From Euwallacea fornicatus (taxonomy: Eukaryota; Arthropoda; Insecta; Coleoptera; Curculionidae): a stretch of 64,000 bases of DNA. Within the stretch, counting starts at the first letter, position 1; each line of letters starts with the position of its first letter. The stretch spans positions 2,356,001-2,420,000 of the forward strand of contig NC_089556.1 in the NCBI RefSeq assembly GCF_040115645.1, read 5' to 3'. Under the pieces are notes generated by a model. It saw only the letters and a program-made list of their open reading frames with translations. It did no database searches and was not told the origin of the DNA. Made by a program: the position numbers and the translations under genes. Positions 11,670 through 25,700 of this stretch are shown one piece after another.

Positions 11670-12826
11670 ATCTAGGGAAACCTGCAAATAAAGAGAGGTC
11701 ATTTGCGAGTTCCGTGGTTGCTATGGAAGCTATCTTCTAAAAGGCAAAGTTAGGGCCCCGACATACTGATAAGTGACGACCGAATGTACAAGATGTAAAT
11801 TTTTCGTTACATATGTTATTCTAACTTATGTATAAACTATAGTGTGTAGTGGTAGTGGTCGATTCGCCCGCCGCAGCGGCAAATCACTTCGCAGGAGATT
11901 GAATAATAATAAAGCTATTACGTGATACTTTTTATTCGGACTTGCTGTACACTCAAATTTGTTATCAGGTCACTCTGGGTTTATTATAACGTCAATACGA
12001 CGAACCTTTTTCTTTAAATATTAATTTATGGTACTTAAAAAACATTAAAACTTCTTTAGTCAACATTGTCTACTACCTAACCTCAGTCTTGATGTACTAG
12101 ACGGATTCGATACTTTCTGGTCACACTGTAGATTTTATAAAGCACCGAAAAAGTGACAATTATTTACATACGCCAACAGGGTAATCCTAATTGCAATCGT
12201 GTGTACTGATATTTTATGCCGTTTAGAAGTCTGGAGCGAAATTGGGAATGGAAAACACAAACAACAAACGAAACTAAAATTGCGGATATACGGTAATTTG
12301 GACGCGATATCCGATATCACATATTATTTTGCGATCAGCAACCATCAGGAAAACGCATATATGGCTTGTTATTTTTGGCCATTATTCATTCGAAGGGCAA
12401 AACATCAACAATAGACGTTAAATTTTTTAGGTTTCATTGCGGTAAATACAGTTTTTTATACAGTGCGAGGCTAAGTTATGGAATAAATTTAATTTAAAAT
12501 CAAGTCCCCAGGGTTTTTTTAGTACTGAACGAATGTTATTTTCAGTTAGTTTTAACTGATAATAATATCCAATTTACCCAAATTAGTGTATGATGCCTTA
12601 CTTCTAAATAAAATAAAAGAAAACAAAAATAAATTGCTGCATATTAATGTTGCATATCGCATTTGTTTTACTACGTCGTCATAAAACTTAATTTGTTACT
12701 GTGCCACTGACCTGAATTCGGGCCCCTGTACATTTCACGTTTAAATGAGAAATTACAGCTCGACCATAATTTTTAGCGTTGTCCAGAGACGCAGTGGGAT
12801 ATGCCATACTTTTTTGAAGCTGTACT
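11670..12826. other. Intergenic, nothing recognised
   Basis: No supported feature. A 71-codon frame at 12199-12414 has no motif. Confidence 0.5.
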
Positions 12827-13170
12827 TACAGGGTGTTATTTAAGTGCGTGGCCAAACTTCAAGGGTTGATTTTTTGTGTGATTCTAAGACAAAAAGTATG
12901 TATCAACATAAATCCGGTAATACTCCGGTTTCAAGACACGAGATGTTAAATATTTGTTTTTGAGTGTGTGTAAGTGATACATTAAAAAAAACTCATAAAT
13001 AACAAGAAGATGCAAACCAATATGACGTTAAAACTTAGTGACAGTTTTTAATGTAGTACAAAAGAATCGTTTATGCTAGAAATTGTCTCCTTTAAATAAT
13101 GGCGTGCACAAAGATAATGCTGGAAATTAAAGAAAAATCAAACAAAAAAACGCTTTATTAAAGCTACACT
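12827..13170. mobile_element. Truncated inverted-repeat transposon (one end only)
   Basis: Begins TACAGGGTGTTATTTAAGTG and shares successive blocks in the same order with the left half of the element at 30795-31645: GATTCTAAGAC, GACAGTTTTTAATGTAG and AAATCAAACAA followed by CTTTATTAA. It carries about 60 bp of extra sequence, and no matching right end is visible. This is a broken copy of the same family. No transposase remains. Confidence 0.6.
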
Positions 13171-13595
13171 TAAACCAATGGTAGGTTCATTAATTTACAA
13201 ATAATTTTAATAATTAATAAATAATTTATAAATAAAAAAATATATTAATATTTCGATTAGATTTGGAAATTTTTAAACAATTTTAAGTGGTAAACACTAC
13301 AGAGATAATTATGCACACGAAATGCAAAGCGATTTCGACTTAACAGCAAATATTCCGTTGGCAGGAATATTTGTTGTTTGTTTTGGCCTTTTTGTTAGTC
13401 CGTTGTTGTTAATATTAATAAAAACAAAAATTGGTTTGCGTAATTCAATGCAATTTTTCTCGAAAAAATTCTGACGGAACTATTTTTTTTTACGTTTTAT
13501 ACATAAAAAATAATGTGGTTCTTAATATTTTGAATTAAAAAACGATATGTAAACGTCACATAAAAAAGTGGTCAATGACATCATATTTCGGACAG
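13171..13595. other. Very AT-rich, nothing recognised
   Basis: Includes a near-pure A+T stretch at 13195-13250. Confidence 0.5.
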
Positions 13596-13627
13596 TGATG
13601 ACGTCATCAATATGACTAATATAAAAA
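13596..13627 (+). promoter_or_regulatory. Palindromic CRE followed by a TATA-like box
   Basis: TGATGACGTCATCA at 13596-13609 is a perfect 14 bp palindrome containing the full CREB/ATF site TGACGTCA. AATATAAAAAAG follows about 10 bp downstream. No exon can be tied to it. TGACGTCA also occurs near 15224 and 35505, so chance occurrence is possible. Confidence 0.25.
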
Positions 13628-14380
13628 AGCATTGTTTTCTAAAAACTAAATCAATGTGTCCGAACATTTTCTCCAAAACATCTTAGTTTTAATATTAGTG
13701 AATTTATTTCATACTTTACGAAAGTACTGTATACATGTATTTAGGAAGTCCTCGTAACGCTAGCAAACAACTTATTTTGCAATACCAGATATAGTCCGTA
13801 CAGCTCAAGGTAGCTCACTAGTAAACTCTGCCTGAAAATCCATAGACGTGAAAAGGTACTCATGGTGCTATTCTGATTGTCATACTTAATATTGTTGTGA
13901 ATAGTCTGGGACAATACTTAAAAGTGACTACAGCCTCAGGAAATAACATATTGTCCGAATGTCTCAAATGAAGTTGTTTTCCCTGCTATATCCTCAGAAC
14001 CATTAACTTTAGCTTATCTAAGTCACGCCATTCTCCCATCCATCTACCTATTAAGGCGAATTAATCATTAATCGTTTAATCTTTGACACTGAAATAGTGA
14101 ATAATTGTTAGAACACAGCTATTAAATCTGACTGGGAGCAGGAAAATATAGTAAATGGCTCGGGATATTAATTATTAGATTAGCTCTATATTAGCACACT
14201 ACTCCTAACGATCAATATTTTGCCTTCGTAAAAAGCTGGATAACTTCGAAAAATGTGCAGTTATCACGTATACTCTTGTGAATGTAGTTATTTGACACGC
14301 ATATCTATTTATTCAGTAGGAAAAATTATTAGTAATAAGGCAAATTCATATTCGGGAGTGCGAGAACGTTTAGAGAGCTT

Positions 14381-14596
14381 ATGCACGATGGAGACACGCC
14401 CACATGTTCGTTTAGATGTTTGAAATTTTTCGACTTAAATATAAAAGACACGCTGGATCGGTCGGGGTAGTTCAGTAGCTTGGCCTCCGCGCTCTCCAGA
14501 TTTAAATTCTTTTGATTTCTTTTTTATGGGGACATTGGAATAACGAGGTCTACTGTACCGAAATCTATAATATTAACGAATTGCGAAATTGTAGTT
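14381..14596 (+). pseudogene. Transposase C-terminal relic
   Basis: Plus-strand pieces in shifting frames read MHDGDTPT, RWIGRGSSVAWPPRSPDLN and FLWGHWNNEVYCTEIYNINE. They correspond in order to the HDGAPAH, WPPRSPDL and FLWG blocks of the insect DDE transposase group seen elsewhere in this window. At least two frameshifts separate them. No start, N-terminus or inverted repeats are visible. Confidence 0.65.
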
Positions 14597-16944
14597 TGTC
14601 TGATAAGTTCGCGAAATACCCTTTATATGTGTATGACTTCAGGTATCGATTGTACCTATGCATCACTATGCTACAGCCGACTCAGAGAATATATTAGAAG
14701 AAACCAATATCGAGAACTAACAATAATTTTTTTTTTAATTAATGGCACTAAGTATGCTTAAAATCGAACTCTTTACTAACCCCGCGCAATTTGTACTACA
14801 CCTTAGAACTCACATATTTTCAAACGCCTAGTCATCTGGTTTTCCTGTTAACGATTCTAAACACTCAATATTCGAAATTAGGTTACAAAAACAGAAAGTT
14901 TCATTCAGTTAATTAAATATTTATTTTCCTAAATTAGTAAATGTCATGTCAAAGGGCAATAAACGTTCTAACAAATACCCTAACAATGTTTTAACACTTC
15001 AATATAAATGTTACTATTATTTTTGAATCAAATAACGTGTAACGGATGGTAAACTCGATAAATTGATGGCTAAAGCCGAATGGGGATATTTACGAATATG
15101 CTATAGATAGAAAACAATGGTTCATTTAGACCTCTGAAATATGCAATTTATTAAATAACATAAACGTTTAATTTCATAATAATTTAGTTAAAAACGTTTT
15201 AATTACTAGTTTTTGTCCTCCTGGTGACGTCAGTCATTATCGCAGAAGTTTTCAGAATTCTTAGTTTATTTTTGTAAAATGCTAGAGAGACTTACGGCCG
15301 ACCTCTATGTATATAGAGGATGCTAGTGAACACAGATAAAAAATCATGTTACAAAAAATGAAATAATTCTTAAGGAATATGATCAAGAAAAAGTTTTTAA
15401 AAATTTGGAAAAGTACTGTATGAGGGAAAAAATTAAATTATCTGCGTTTTTCCTCCAAATTTAAAGTGTCGTAGCTAAAGTAATAACCACATGTGGTTGC
15501 CATTAACAATTTTACGCCCTAGTGCCTAAACGAATTATATTTTATTCCCGAATTTTTTTTTTTCACGAGAGGGACGATTAGCCCTTGAAGCAATTACATT
15601 ATTGTGCATTTTCTTTTTCTCCGTGTTGAATAAAAAAATAAACTATATATGAGAATATTCCTTCGGAGTAGGTGCCTGCTTTATTAAACTGATTTATTTA
15701 ACATTTCCCCTGATTTTTAAATACTCTTTTGGAAATGGGCCAAGACATGCTTTATGAAAAAGAGTTTCATTCTTGTTTGTCTTTCTGGATTTGTAAATGT
15801 GAACTCCACAGAAGGGTATTTTATTAAACTTTTCCGAACTTCCAGTTAGAATACCAATTTAGATTTAAAATATGCCACGAATTCTTTGGAAGTTTTATTT
15901 AGGACGTTATTGTTTATTTTCCTTCTGCAGCTAAATTTAAATGCGACAATGTTACGAATATAAATTACAAAACAGTTTTGGTGATAATTACTATCACCAA
16001 AATAAATACGAATATAAGTGAATGCCGCATGGATAGACAGCTCTGGACACAAGGCGACTTCTAAAGCTCAACCGTGAGAATCTCGGTAACCATAAGAGTT
16101 TGGAGTTCTTGATGTTAAATTTGCAAATAGATGCAAGTGTTCAGGTTGTTGACCAGCAAGTGTTGTATGACTTTAAGCAAACTCTTCCCAACCCTCTGTG
16201 CAATCTGCAACTAAATTCATATCATCAATTTGACAGTTCACACTTCTAGATCTTATTGCAGAGACCCCCTGGGGTAATTACCCTGGCGGTTCATTCTGCG
16301 GCCAGTAGTAATGCTGTTTTTCGCTCCAACTAGCCATTGGCCTTGCATCCACTCAGCCTGACTGCAAGACCTTCAGGATGACCTTCCTACGATCCCAGCA
16401 ACTGCATGCATATTCTTAGAAATACAAATAATCCAAGACAATAAGGATATTTTAGATAGTCAAACTAATTCAAGACAACTCCTACGCGAACCATGCATCT
16501 CAGTCCATGGCCCCAATGCAGACAAGTTCTGGCCAGTTTGTTAATTTTGGGTATTCTTCTGGTACATAATCCAATTCAAGTAGTACCTGTAGAAAAGATT
16601 GCCCACTCCCCCTTAAGATTAATCACAGATAGGGCTGTTGTAAGCAGAAAAAGCAAAATTTGCCGTTACTAAATCCTGCTCAAAAAAACCCTCATCCCTA
16701 GCAGGTACAAAGTCATGGAAAAACTGGGGCTCTCCATTGAGCATAACTTGGGGAGAACGCTAGATAACTAAAATATGAAGATCGAATTAAAGGTTTATGA
16801 GTTTTGACAATTAAAAAAGTCTGATGGAGTGGATTTTCTAAAATTTTGGAAAATAATCTTTTTTTTTTCCTCTACATATTTGGCGACGTAATTTACCATG
16901 ATTGACACTTCGTCACCTCGACGTTTTCTTTTTAATATCGTGGC
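14597..16944. other. Intergenic, nothing recognised
   Basis: Contains a GC-richer stretch at about 16255-16420 with no coding motif. Otherwise AT-rich with no supported feature. Confidence 0.45.
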
Positions 16945-17045
16945 GATGTCGTATTTGATATCCGACGTTTCGAATTTCAGCAACCATCATGAACTTGGAT
17001 TTTTGTCAGGGCGCCATCTCGAATTGTGACATCTTTGAATTGAGC
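16945..17045 (-). repeat. Dispersed repeat copy with hammerhead-like motif
   Basis: The minus strand carries ATGATGG and, after a short gap, GAAACGTCGGATATC. The same order occurs at 22633-22735 in a diverged copy, and similarity extends rightward (CATCTCGAATTGTGACAT versus CAACTTGAATTTTCACAT on the plus strand). Paired CTGATGATGG and GAAACGTCGG blocks are typical of the hammerhead-ribozyme regions of Penelope-like retroelements. Here the CTGATGA core is mutated. No reverse transcriptase is visible. Confidence 0.45.
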
Positions 17046-19303
17046 ACAATAAATTCATATTTATGACAAGCGATTATTCGTAGTGTCCTTGTACGGAACG
17101 GAAAGAGACCGAAGATGGCTGGAACTAGATGGAGAAGCAAATGCATGGATTCATGCAAATATTCCAGCACTCAATGTTTAGATTTTAATAAAACTGGATG
17201 CCCAGGAATAAGATTAATCAATATGGCCTTCATGGCGCAGTTATATTAGAATTTCCGCAGGTTCTTGTTTGAAATGCGTCTGTTCCCGAGACAATTGCAA
17301 ATTCACACTAACTTCCAGATTTCTCTTAGACCTAAATCTAAACAATTATGCACATGGCAATAAAAGCCTGAATCAGCACAATCTGTTGTGTATTCTATGC
17401 AGAAAGATTAATTATCAGCAGGAACATTAATTCTCTATTATGAATTAGAGACGGTTTAAATCCAGAACAGATATCCCCTTAATAACAATCCCTATAAACT
17501 CTAACACAGCTGCCTATATTTACATTCGTAGTGAATCAAACCTTATTTGCCAAACTATTTCTTTCCTTGATGCTTCCCGGGGCATTGCAAATCCATGATA
17601 GTTTCCAATCTAATATTACACATATTGAACTCTAGTACTGAGAACCAGATGAATCACTTAATAGTCTTCCATGGGGAAAATGCTTGTCGAATTTCGATTG
17701 AAATTTGCACATCATCATTTAGATGTGCACGTAGACTTCGAAATCGAGTTTATTCAATTCGTCCGACGAAATGTCGCTTTGGACTTAGATTTTTATGTCC
17801 TTTGGGCAGACAAACAATTTGATTGGACCGTGTTTAAAGCAACGAGACACGTGGCAATCTAGTTATATTGTTATGAGGCCCTCGAGGATTTGAGTGCCTT
17901 GTGAAAGTATTTATCAGTCAACATTCTCAAGTCACACGAGTCGACAGGTAAGATTGTTAGGGCAAAGATATTATTTTTGCAGAAATTATTTTAAGGGCGC
18001 AATTAAAATTAGAGCAGAGAATCTTACCTCATGGACTGAACAGGACAGATCAGCTACTAATGGTTTCCCCGAGTTTAAAGCGTAGATTCAATTTTTCCGC
18101 CTTTATCTTACAAGCATAGTAAGACGCGTGTTACCTAATGAGTGGAGAGTTTGCGCCCGAGTCGCAGGCGAGCGAAAAACACGCCTCGCTTTAGAATTAT
18201 GTGGCCTAGTGCAGGTAAAAGTCATCATTTGATCACTCGTTTAAGTTATTTCTGTAAAAAGTAGAAATGGAGTTAATATCAAGTGGGCCACCCAATCCAG
18301 AATTATGGCATCAAGATGCTATATAATTCTAAAATTTCTTCAAATTGACTTTATTATTAAAGTGAAACTCACTTCTAATTTATCAAAGTGTTTTCTGTTT
18401 TTTTCACTGAAGCTGCAAGAAATTAATTTGATTTGATGTATTGTTTGCTTCATGATTCAATTTGGATTTCTGAAGGGGTACACATACGCCAGGACGTTCT
18501 TTGCGTTTCATTTAGGTTTTAAGTTTTGTGATTTCAATTTTTAGGGTGTCAATAATCTGAAATGAAATTAATTCAACTTAAACATAACAAGAAATGTATC
18601 AAGAAAGGTATCAATTTACATTTTTTACTATTTAATTTTCTGGAAAACTATAATTGAATGATAATTAATGATGGTAACGGTCTACGTATTAATTTGTGGT
18701 TGGACGAAGTGTAAAACTAAAAGAAAAAATGAATAGCTAAATTGTTTGAAAAAAGAAATATATTTCCCTTACTATGCTATTTTTGTTACGGCATTTTAGG
18801 CTTAATCAATTTCTTTCGAATTGAATAATTACCCCTAAAATATATATCCATATTTTACTGCATTTGCCTATTTACAATCTCGTAATTTCATCTAAAATCT
18901 GTGTTTATACAGGATGAGTGTTAACGTAAACTCAGCAAAGTACTACCATTTTCATTATTATGCAATTTTTAACTTATAAATCAACAACATTTTTTTAATT
19001 GCTTACGATTTTTATCTCTCCAGTAATATAATAATGAATGGAACTGAAATTCTATGTTAAAATCCAGACTCACATTTAAGGAGAAGATCCGTTCTCATTT
19101 AACTCGAGAATTTTTTTCTTTGTTTTTTTCATAATTTCTTACCTAGAGTCAGAACTTGTTTAATAAAAAATTCGCCTTTTTTGCCATTTTAAAACTGTCG
19201 AACAGTTTCATAAGACGGTAAGTCATAAAAAATTTTGGTTACATTGTGCCCAATTTCTTCAATTAGTAACTCAATTGACAAAAAATTAGAAATTAAACAA
19301 GAT
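17046..19303. other. Intergenic, nothing recognised
   Basis: Overlapping open frames at 17595-17862 have no motif. TACAGGATG at 18907 could be a lone transposon end. Confidence 0.45.
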
Positions 19304-19988
19304 GTACACGGTTTTTAAAAAAATCGCTGTAGTATTTAAATAGGTGATTTCTTAGGTCATTTTATGAAAAAAAAATCCTATAAAGATAGGTCCGGACACG
19401 TATTATTTCCATGATACAGAGTGTTAAATAATTTAATCTTAAACAATAGTTTTGCAACAAAGAAACCTTTTAAAAATCATCAAAACACAAAATATTCTTA
19501 GAAAATAGACAAATAAACTCTTGAATTTTTTTAAAATATTTTTATATGATAATGGATATGCAATAAAATGATATATATCATTTATCTCATAAATAAAGCA
19601 ACATACGACGAAAACTCAAAAGACAAAAAAGTTGTATTTTTAGTTGTTTCATCTAAAAAATATATTTAAATTTAATTAATGTCAGTGGGGTTTATTATTT
19701 TGTCAATAAATGCGTTTAAGGTATTCCTCCTGACGCTACTGAACTTAATAATTTTAATTTAATTAGAGCCAAATCAGCTCCTTGTTACTACAAACAATGC
19801 TACCAAATTTCCAAAAAGTCGGGCAAAAGATATTTGAATTATTTTATTAAATCTTTAAAAAAAAATTAACACCCTGTATCTTGAAAACAATACACTTTCG
19901 TACTTATATTTATAGGAACTTTTTTTCATAAAATGACTTGAGAAATCACTCCCTTGAATATTGTCGCCTCCTTTTTAAACACCCTGTA
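19304..19988. mobile_element. Inverted-repeat element (MITE-like), 685 bp
   Basis: The left end (TACACGGTTTTTAAA) and the inverted right end (TACAGGGTGTTTAAA) start repeats of about 130-160 bp. Both arms contain GGTGATTTC or GTGATTTC, then GTCATTTTATGAAAAAAA, then GATACAG(A/G)GTGTTAA. The interior is AT-rich and non-coding. The arms are diverged from each other, so the copy is old. A lone arm of the same family is at 60233-60364. Confidence 0.7.
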
Positions 19989-22632
19989 TAATGCCAAATC
20001 TCTATATTATTTTTCCATTTCTCACTGGTTCCAATACTTCGCGAAAACTTTGCTCAACAAAATTAGATTGAAGATTTATCACCAAGGCAATTTCTACATT
20101 AAAACCCTATTAACTTAAGACTCAGGGATATAAATATTAAAAGTCATAATCCCCAATTTCATTATCAGTCTTGAGCTGAGAAAATTAAGGAAGACATTGT
20201 TCAATCTTAATGAATCTTAGTAAGCTACAGATTACAGGATGAAAGACACACAGGATGCCAAAATCGAAAGATAATTTAAATAAGTTTCCATTTCAAAAGC
20301 ACAGCTTTAAGAATTTCCGTAACGCCGCAACGGTGATAATAAAGAACTTTTGGGGAATCCCCAAATAAGCTCCCAAAAAAATTAAAATAATTTCAAAATA
20401 TATAAAGTTCTCTACTGCAACTGCAGCAATTTTCAAATTTTTAAAGGGGATTTTTCTTGGATCTCAAAATTCATAAGTTTGCCCCAATATAACCGACTTC
20501 TTATCTCTTATGGTTTTCTAGATCCCAATGGTGGTAACTTTCTCAATTTTTTTTTTGTGTTTTTAGGAATTTCAATGCCCTCACTCATGTGCGGTTGCTA
20601 CTCTGTATTGCAAGCACAAAAGAAACCGGTTAAACTTTCAATGTGAAATAACTTTGATATTTCTGAGGAAATGAACTTTTGAAATATATTTGCTGACCTG
20701 CCAGCGGGACTAAAACTTCGATGAGGTTTATTTCCACAAGTGTCATAATATATGTGTTTTTCATTCCTGGAGAATGGAAGAACTTATATGAAGTTGCCCT
20801 CAATTTTACTTTTTATAAACTTTCGTTGACTTTCATTCACTTTCTCTGCCCCATGCTCCCATACATGTTGATTCATTTATACAAATAAGTTCATTAACAC
20901 TTCTTCATAATGGACATCCCTCGCCCGCTGAATATTCTCCCAAACACGAAAACAGGTGGATCAAATTTATTTCGACGACACCTTGGTAGGGGTTAGCCCC
21001 ACATAAAGTTTAATTGATATAAGCTTTTTAATATTAAGTTACCCAAACAGCCAGGGGATATTCTACCTCATGCTATATCCCCAAGGAGTTCAGTAATTAT
21101 TAACGTCAAATATAGATACACATAAAAAGGTGACGAGAAATTTATTAGTTCGCTAATTGAGAGCGAAAATGATTAAAAAATAGTATTTATCTCAGAATTA
21201 AGTAAATAATTATTAAATGATTACTCCAGAGACCTGATTGGTATGAGTACTACTACGAAAATGACATAGGGACACATATAAGAAAATGCTATTCTTAGAA
21301 ATATAAATATCTATTAAAGTATATGGTTAACTATGTATATAAAAAGTGTGTATTTCCAGAGAAAAGAACTCATGACTATATGGTTTTTTGTGACTTTGTG
21401 AGAGTAATATTTACACATTTTTTGGACAAAAATATTGGTGAAATGCAGAGCAAACAAAAAATTACATTTAAAGAGCTTTCTGCATGTAAACATTCATCGC
21501 GATAATTCGGAAAACCTCTTGAATTTAATCGACATTTTAATGTTGTGTCACATAATTTTGTATATTTATAGCTGAAATTTGCTTCACACAAGCAAGCCCC
21601 TTTAATGAGGTAATTTTGGTAATAATCGGATATTTACCTACTATTAGACCGATGAGGGTTAGGAGTTTATTTATAGAGCTTTCTGACCTAATTTTCTTCG
21701 ATAGTGTCTCACCTTCAGCTGGAAACCAAATCGACCCTTTATCACAATTGTTTAATTGCTAGACTGGATGCAATTATTAGATACCGTTGCTTTTTTAAAA
21801 TGATATAGTTAATGACGGGCCAATATACCGTGACTAGGAAACTTTAAGAGGTTATAAGTAGCAAGTAATTGCGTTTTCTCATTCAGATCGTAGAAAAACG
21901 TCAACACAAATAGTGTAACTCTAAAGAAAATTGGATTTTACTTTCCATGAGAGATTTACTTATTCTTACCGTTTTCATTTCTTTCAGAAATACATTTTAA
22001 TAAAAGAAACGGCGAAAATATACTGTGACCGGCAGAAAGTAGGCACCATATGGAATTTTTTTAGTTGAATTTATCAGAAAATTTTATTCTAGATAAAACT
22101 TTGTGCATTCGTGCAAACTCAAAATGCAGTTTTATCAATTTGTATATCTCATTTCATATGGACGAGATTTGAAAATTATGAAAATGGTCATGAGTGAAGT
22201 ACCTTTATTTTTAATTTTAGAGAAAACATGCATTACACGAAGTCGTTTAAAATTAAAAGATAAGCTCTATAATGAATTTTTAAGTTTCTATTCCATAAAA
22301 TACTTCTTCGGATTTTTATGATTTACTTCGTATAGCAAATACGTGTGAAATATACGTTTAGTGCATGAGTCCTCTAAAACTAACAAAAAATACTTCACTA
22401 TACATATAATATCATTTGTATTTTTTAATCCTCTCTGAAACAAAATAGGCATATTAAACGTATTTGTTTCATTTTCTATATGGGGTAAATTTTTAAAAAT
22501 TCCGAAAAAAGTGTTTTGTGGATTAAAAACTTGAAAGTTCATTTTTGGGCTCATCTTTTAATTTTGACAACTTTTTATAATACATGTTTCTTCTAAAATT
22601 AAAAATAACCATACTTTACTGATTGACACACA
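19989..22632. other. Intergenic, nothing recognised
   Basis: No supported feature. Confidence 0.45.
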
Positions 22633-22735
22633 TACTTTAAATCCGACGTTTCGATTTCCGACAACCATCATCGACTTTGTTTTTTTATATGGATGCCAAC
22701 TTGAATTTTCACATTTATGAATTCAGCTTTTTTCA
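22633..22735 (-). repeat. Dispersed repeat copy with hammerhead-like motif
   Basis: Second copy of the 16945-17045 repeat. The minus strand reads GTCGATGATGG, a 15 nt spacer, then GAAACGTCGGATTT. It keeps the GATGA and GAAAC parts of a hammerhead core but has a swapped base in the CTGATGA box. Confidence 0.45.
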
Positions 22736-25700
22736 GATTTTGATGATATATCAGATGCTTAGCTTGGTGCAAATGTTTGGAAAAAAAGTCAACACGCCCA
22801 CAATTACAAAATAAGTATAAATTTATTAACCAAATGACCTTTTTGATGAGAACGAGTTATAAGTTTATTACGTTTTACATCGAAATGTGCGGTTTCCAGA
22901 AAGACAACAGACAACTCAAAATTATTTTTTATTTCCGCATAGAAATTTAGCCATTTACATTTCCGTTCCCATTTTCGAGTTTTTCTTTCTAATGTTTTTA
23001 TGGAATCTCTATTTATTTTCGTGTAACACTTTGTTTTTGACTTTCCCGAACGAAAATTTCCCTAATAGTAAAACGGAAGCTTAATCAAGTGGGAACATTA
23101 CTGAACATTTAAAAAGGTTTAAAATTTTTTTAATATAACCAATATACCATAAAAGCCTCGAAGAATTACTAATTTCCTGAAACGGGATTTTTTAAATAGA
23201 GCAAATGTTTGGGAACATTTGCATATACTTTTCAGATATGCTTTTAATCGCATTTACATCTCGCTCCATTTGCATTGTGATCTTCGATCGCACTAAATTC
23301 TCATTGTGTAATATATATTTTTGTATCGAATTTCTCATCAAATCACTTATGTTCGTCATAAAATTCAACATACTATCTCTAGATAAGTGGCCATTAATAA
23401 GCTTGTTCCAACTGGTGTTGGCATGTTTAACTGTAATAAACCTTTTTCACTGCATGAGTTTTAAGAAACTTACTTATTAAAATGTGAAATATTCCCTGAA
23501 TAATGAACTTTGACATAATCTAAAATACACGCGCGTATACAGTAAAAAAAAACAAGAAATACTTATCAGTTGTGGCATAAGCATACACGTATTTTCATTG
23601 GGAAACATTCGCAAAGTGTGATCTTGCATGTCGACCTTCCATATTTCCATAGATTCTTGATAAAGGCGCATTTCCTACTGTTTTCCATGCCCTTATTTTT
23701 ATTCAGTCGTGAGAGGGAACAGTTCAGCAGCACTTTTCAGAGGAAGTAGAAATAACGTTTTTTTTTTCTAAATTCAGTAAAAAAATCCTGCTTGATTAGA
23801 GGTTAACGGTTCTAAGCTATAATATGCATGAAATGATGTCTCGCCTTTATTCCTAACAAATGTTACACATTAGGTCATCTGGCAGAGCCATATTTATTAT
23901 TACAGCAAATTAAAATTTACCATTGACTCATTTCGTTTCGTAAACACAATGATTTTTAAAATAAGCCCAATCACCGATTTTATTAGCTAAATATTGAAAC
24001 TGTGGTATTTACTGAGTAGTTAATAGTGGAATATTTGGTTAATAAAACTGGGGACATATTCCATTTGATTTAAAAATAGAATCGTTTTTTTTTCATAAAA
24101 TTTTTAACGATCACGTGGTGCCAATGAGAAACGGCCACCTTAGACTGGAAGTTTAAATTTTAAATATCTCAAAAACAACCAGAGTAGGCGTAATTCAAAA
24201 AAAATTATATGGATCTCTGACTTTCATGATCTCGAAAGCTAAGAAAATGCGGGGTTATCAAAAATGGGCAAAGCTGGATTATCGTTTTTATCCATGACAG
24301 GAAAATTCCGAAGTTCTTGCGAAGGTTTCCAAACATGAGCACATGGTCATCACAAAAGCACTCACAGCCATAACAGCCCTGATCACTTATCGATCTCTTC
24401 TGATCATAATAGAATTGCGAATTCTCATCAGTGAATTGGTTACTTAAACTTATTAGAAAGGCTCCATCCTAGATATATCCTTTGAGTCATAAGGGCTTCC
24501 AACTTGTGTGTGAGCACAATATTCCAGAAGTCTCTTGTGCCCCAATGGGTTATAATTGATAGTAAATTGGATTATGGTAAACTGTCACCGATATCAACCT
24601 AGCTTGTCGTACATAAAAGGGGAATATCAGTTTTTGTTCTTCGCCATAGAGCCGAAATCATTTTAGATCCTGTTAGCTTTAATAGCATTAAGGATATCTG
24701 TAGGTATTCAAAGAGCATTAGGTAGGTTTGTGTTTTTTAAGCCTTAACCGAGTGTTTTGCTAGGCGAATTTAAGCGGAGAAAAGTTTTTTTTTATTGCAA
24801 AAGAGCGCGCAAGTTATTGCGAATATTATAAACAACAATAAACCTCAGCGTTAATAAATTGTTATAACAATCTGCCTGATATAACGTGGAAACTTATTAA
24901 ATTTTTATGGTCTTGTATCTCCAGTAAACGAGAAAAACCTTTATTAGAATTTGTCTGGAAACCCCAGGGGAATAACTAATAATTAAAAGAGGCGCGCCAC
25001 ACCACAGGGAAATGAGATAGTGAATTACTTTCCCCGGTATTATTTTCGAATGGAATGCATGTTAGGGACATAGAAGTCCTGCTTTTTAACGAAGTTCATC
25101 ACGATTTCGTTGCTTATTTAAATGAGAGTCCTTAAGAAAACTAAATCGAAGAACAAATCCTAAACCCAAAAAAAGGGGCTATATGTTTTGGGAGATCCAA
25201 TGAGGCCAAAAACAATGAGAGATTCGAAGCCATTATCGTCCGGCGCAAGTTAACTTTCAGATAACATCCCAGAGTTACCCATGCGGAGCTGGATAAGCCC
25301 GTAGAATTAGCTAAAAATATTGTTCCCAGAGTAGCTATATCAACTCCAGGCCCAGGTTCTGTATGGTTTCACTACAGTAGGGTTTGTGGCTTTAAATGTA
25401 ATTTTCACCGGAAAACTTCAGTCGTTAAAGTTAAAAAACAATTGAGAGAATGAATTATTCGATTGATTCTGTGAAGTATCTACTAGTTCAAAATGGAATA
25501 CTATTGGACTAGCATATAATGTAGGTCGTCATCCCCGATGGCGAAGTTTGAGTCATTAGCGAAGCAAGTAGGGCCAGTTTCTGAGGGAATAAGAGCCTAC
25601 ATTACATGCCAGTACGATATTATACTTTGCCCAAGCCTAAACGTCCGTCCTTTGCACAAGTATAGTAAGAATTTTCTGTATATTTTTCGTATTATATTCT

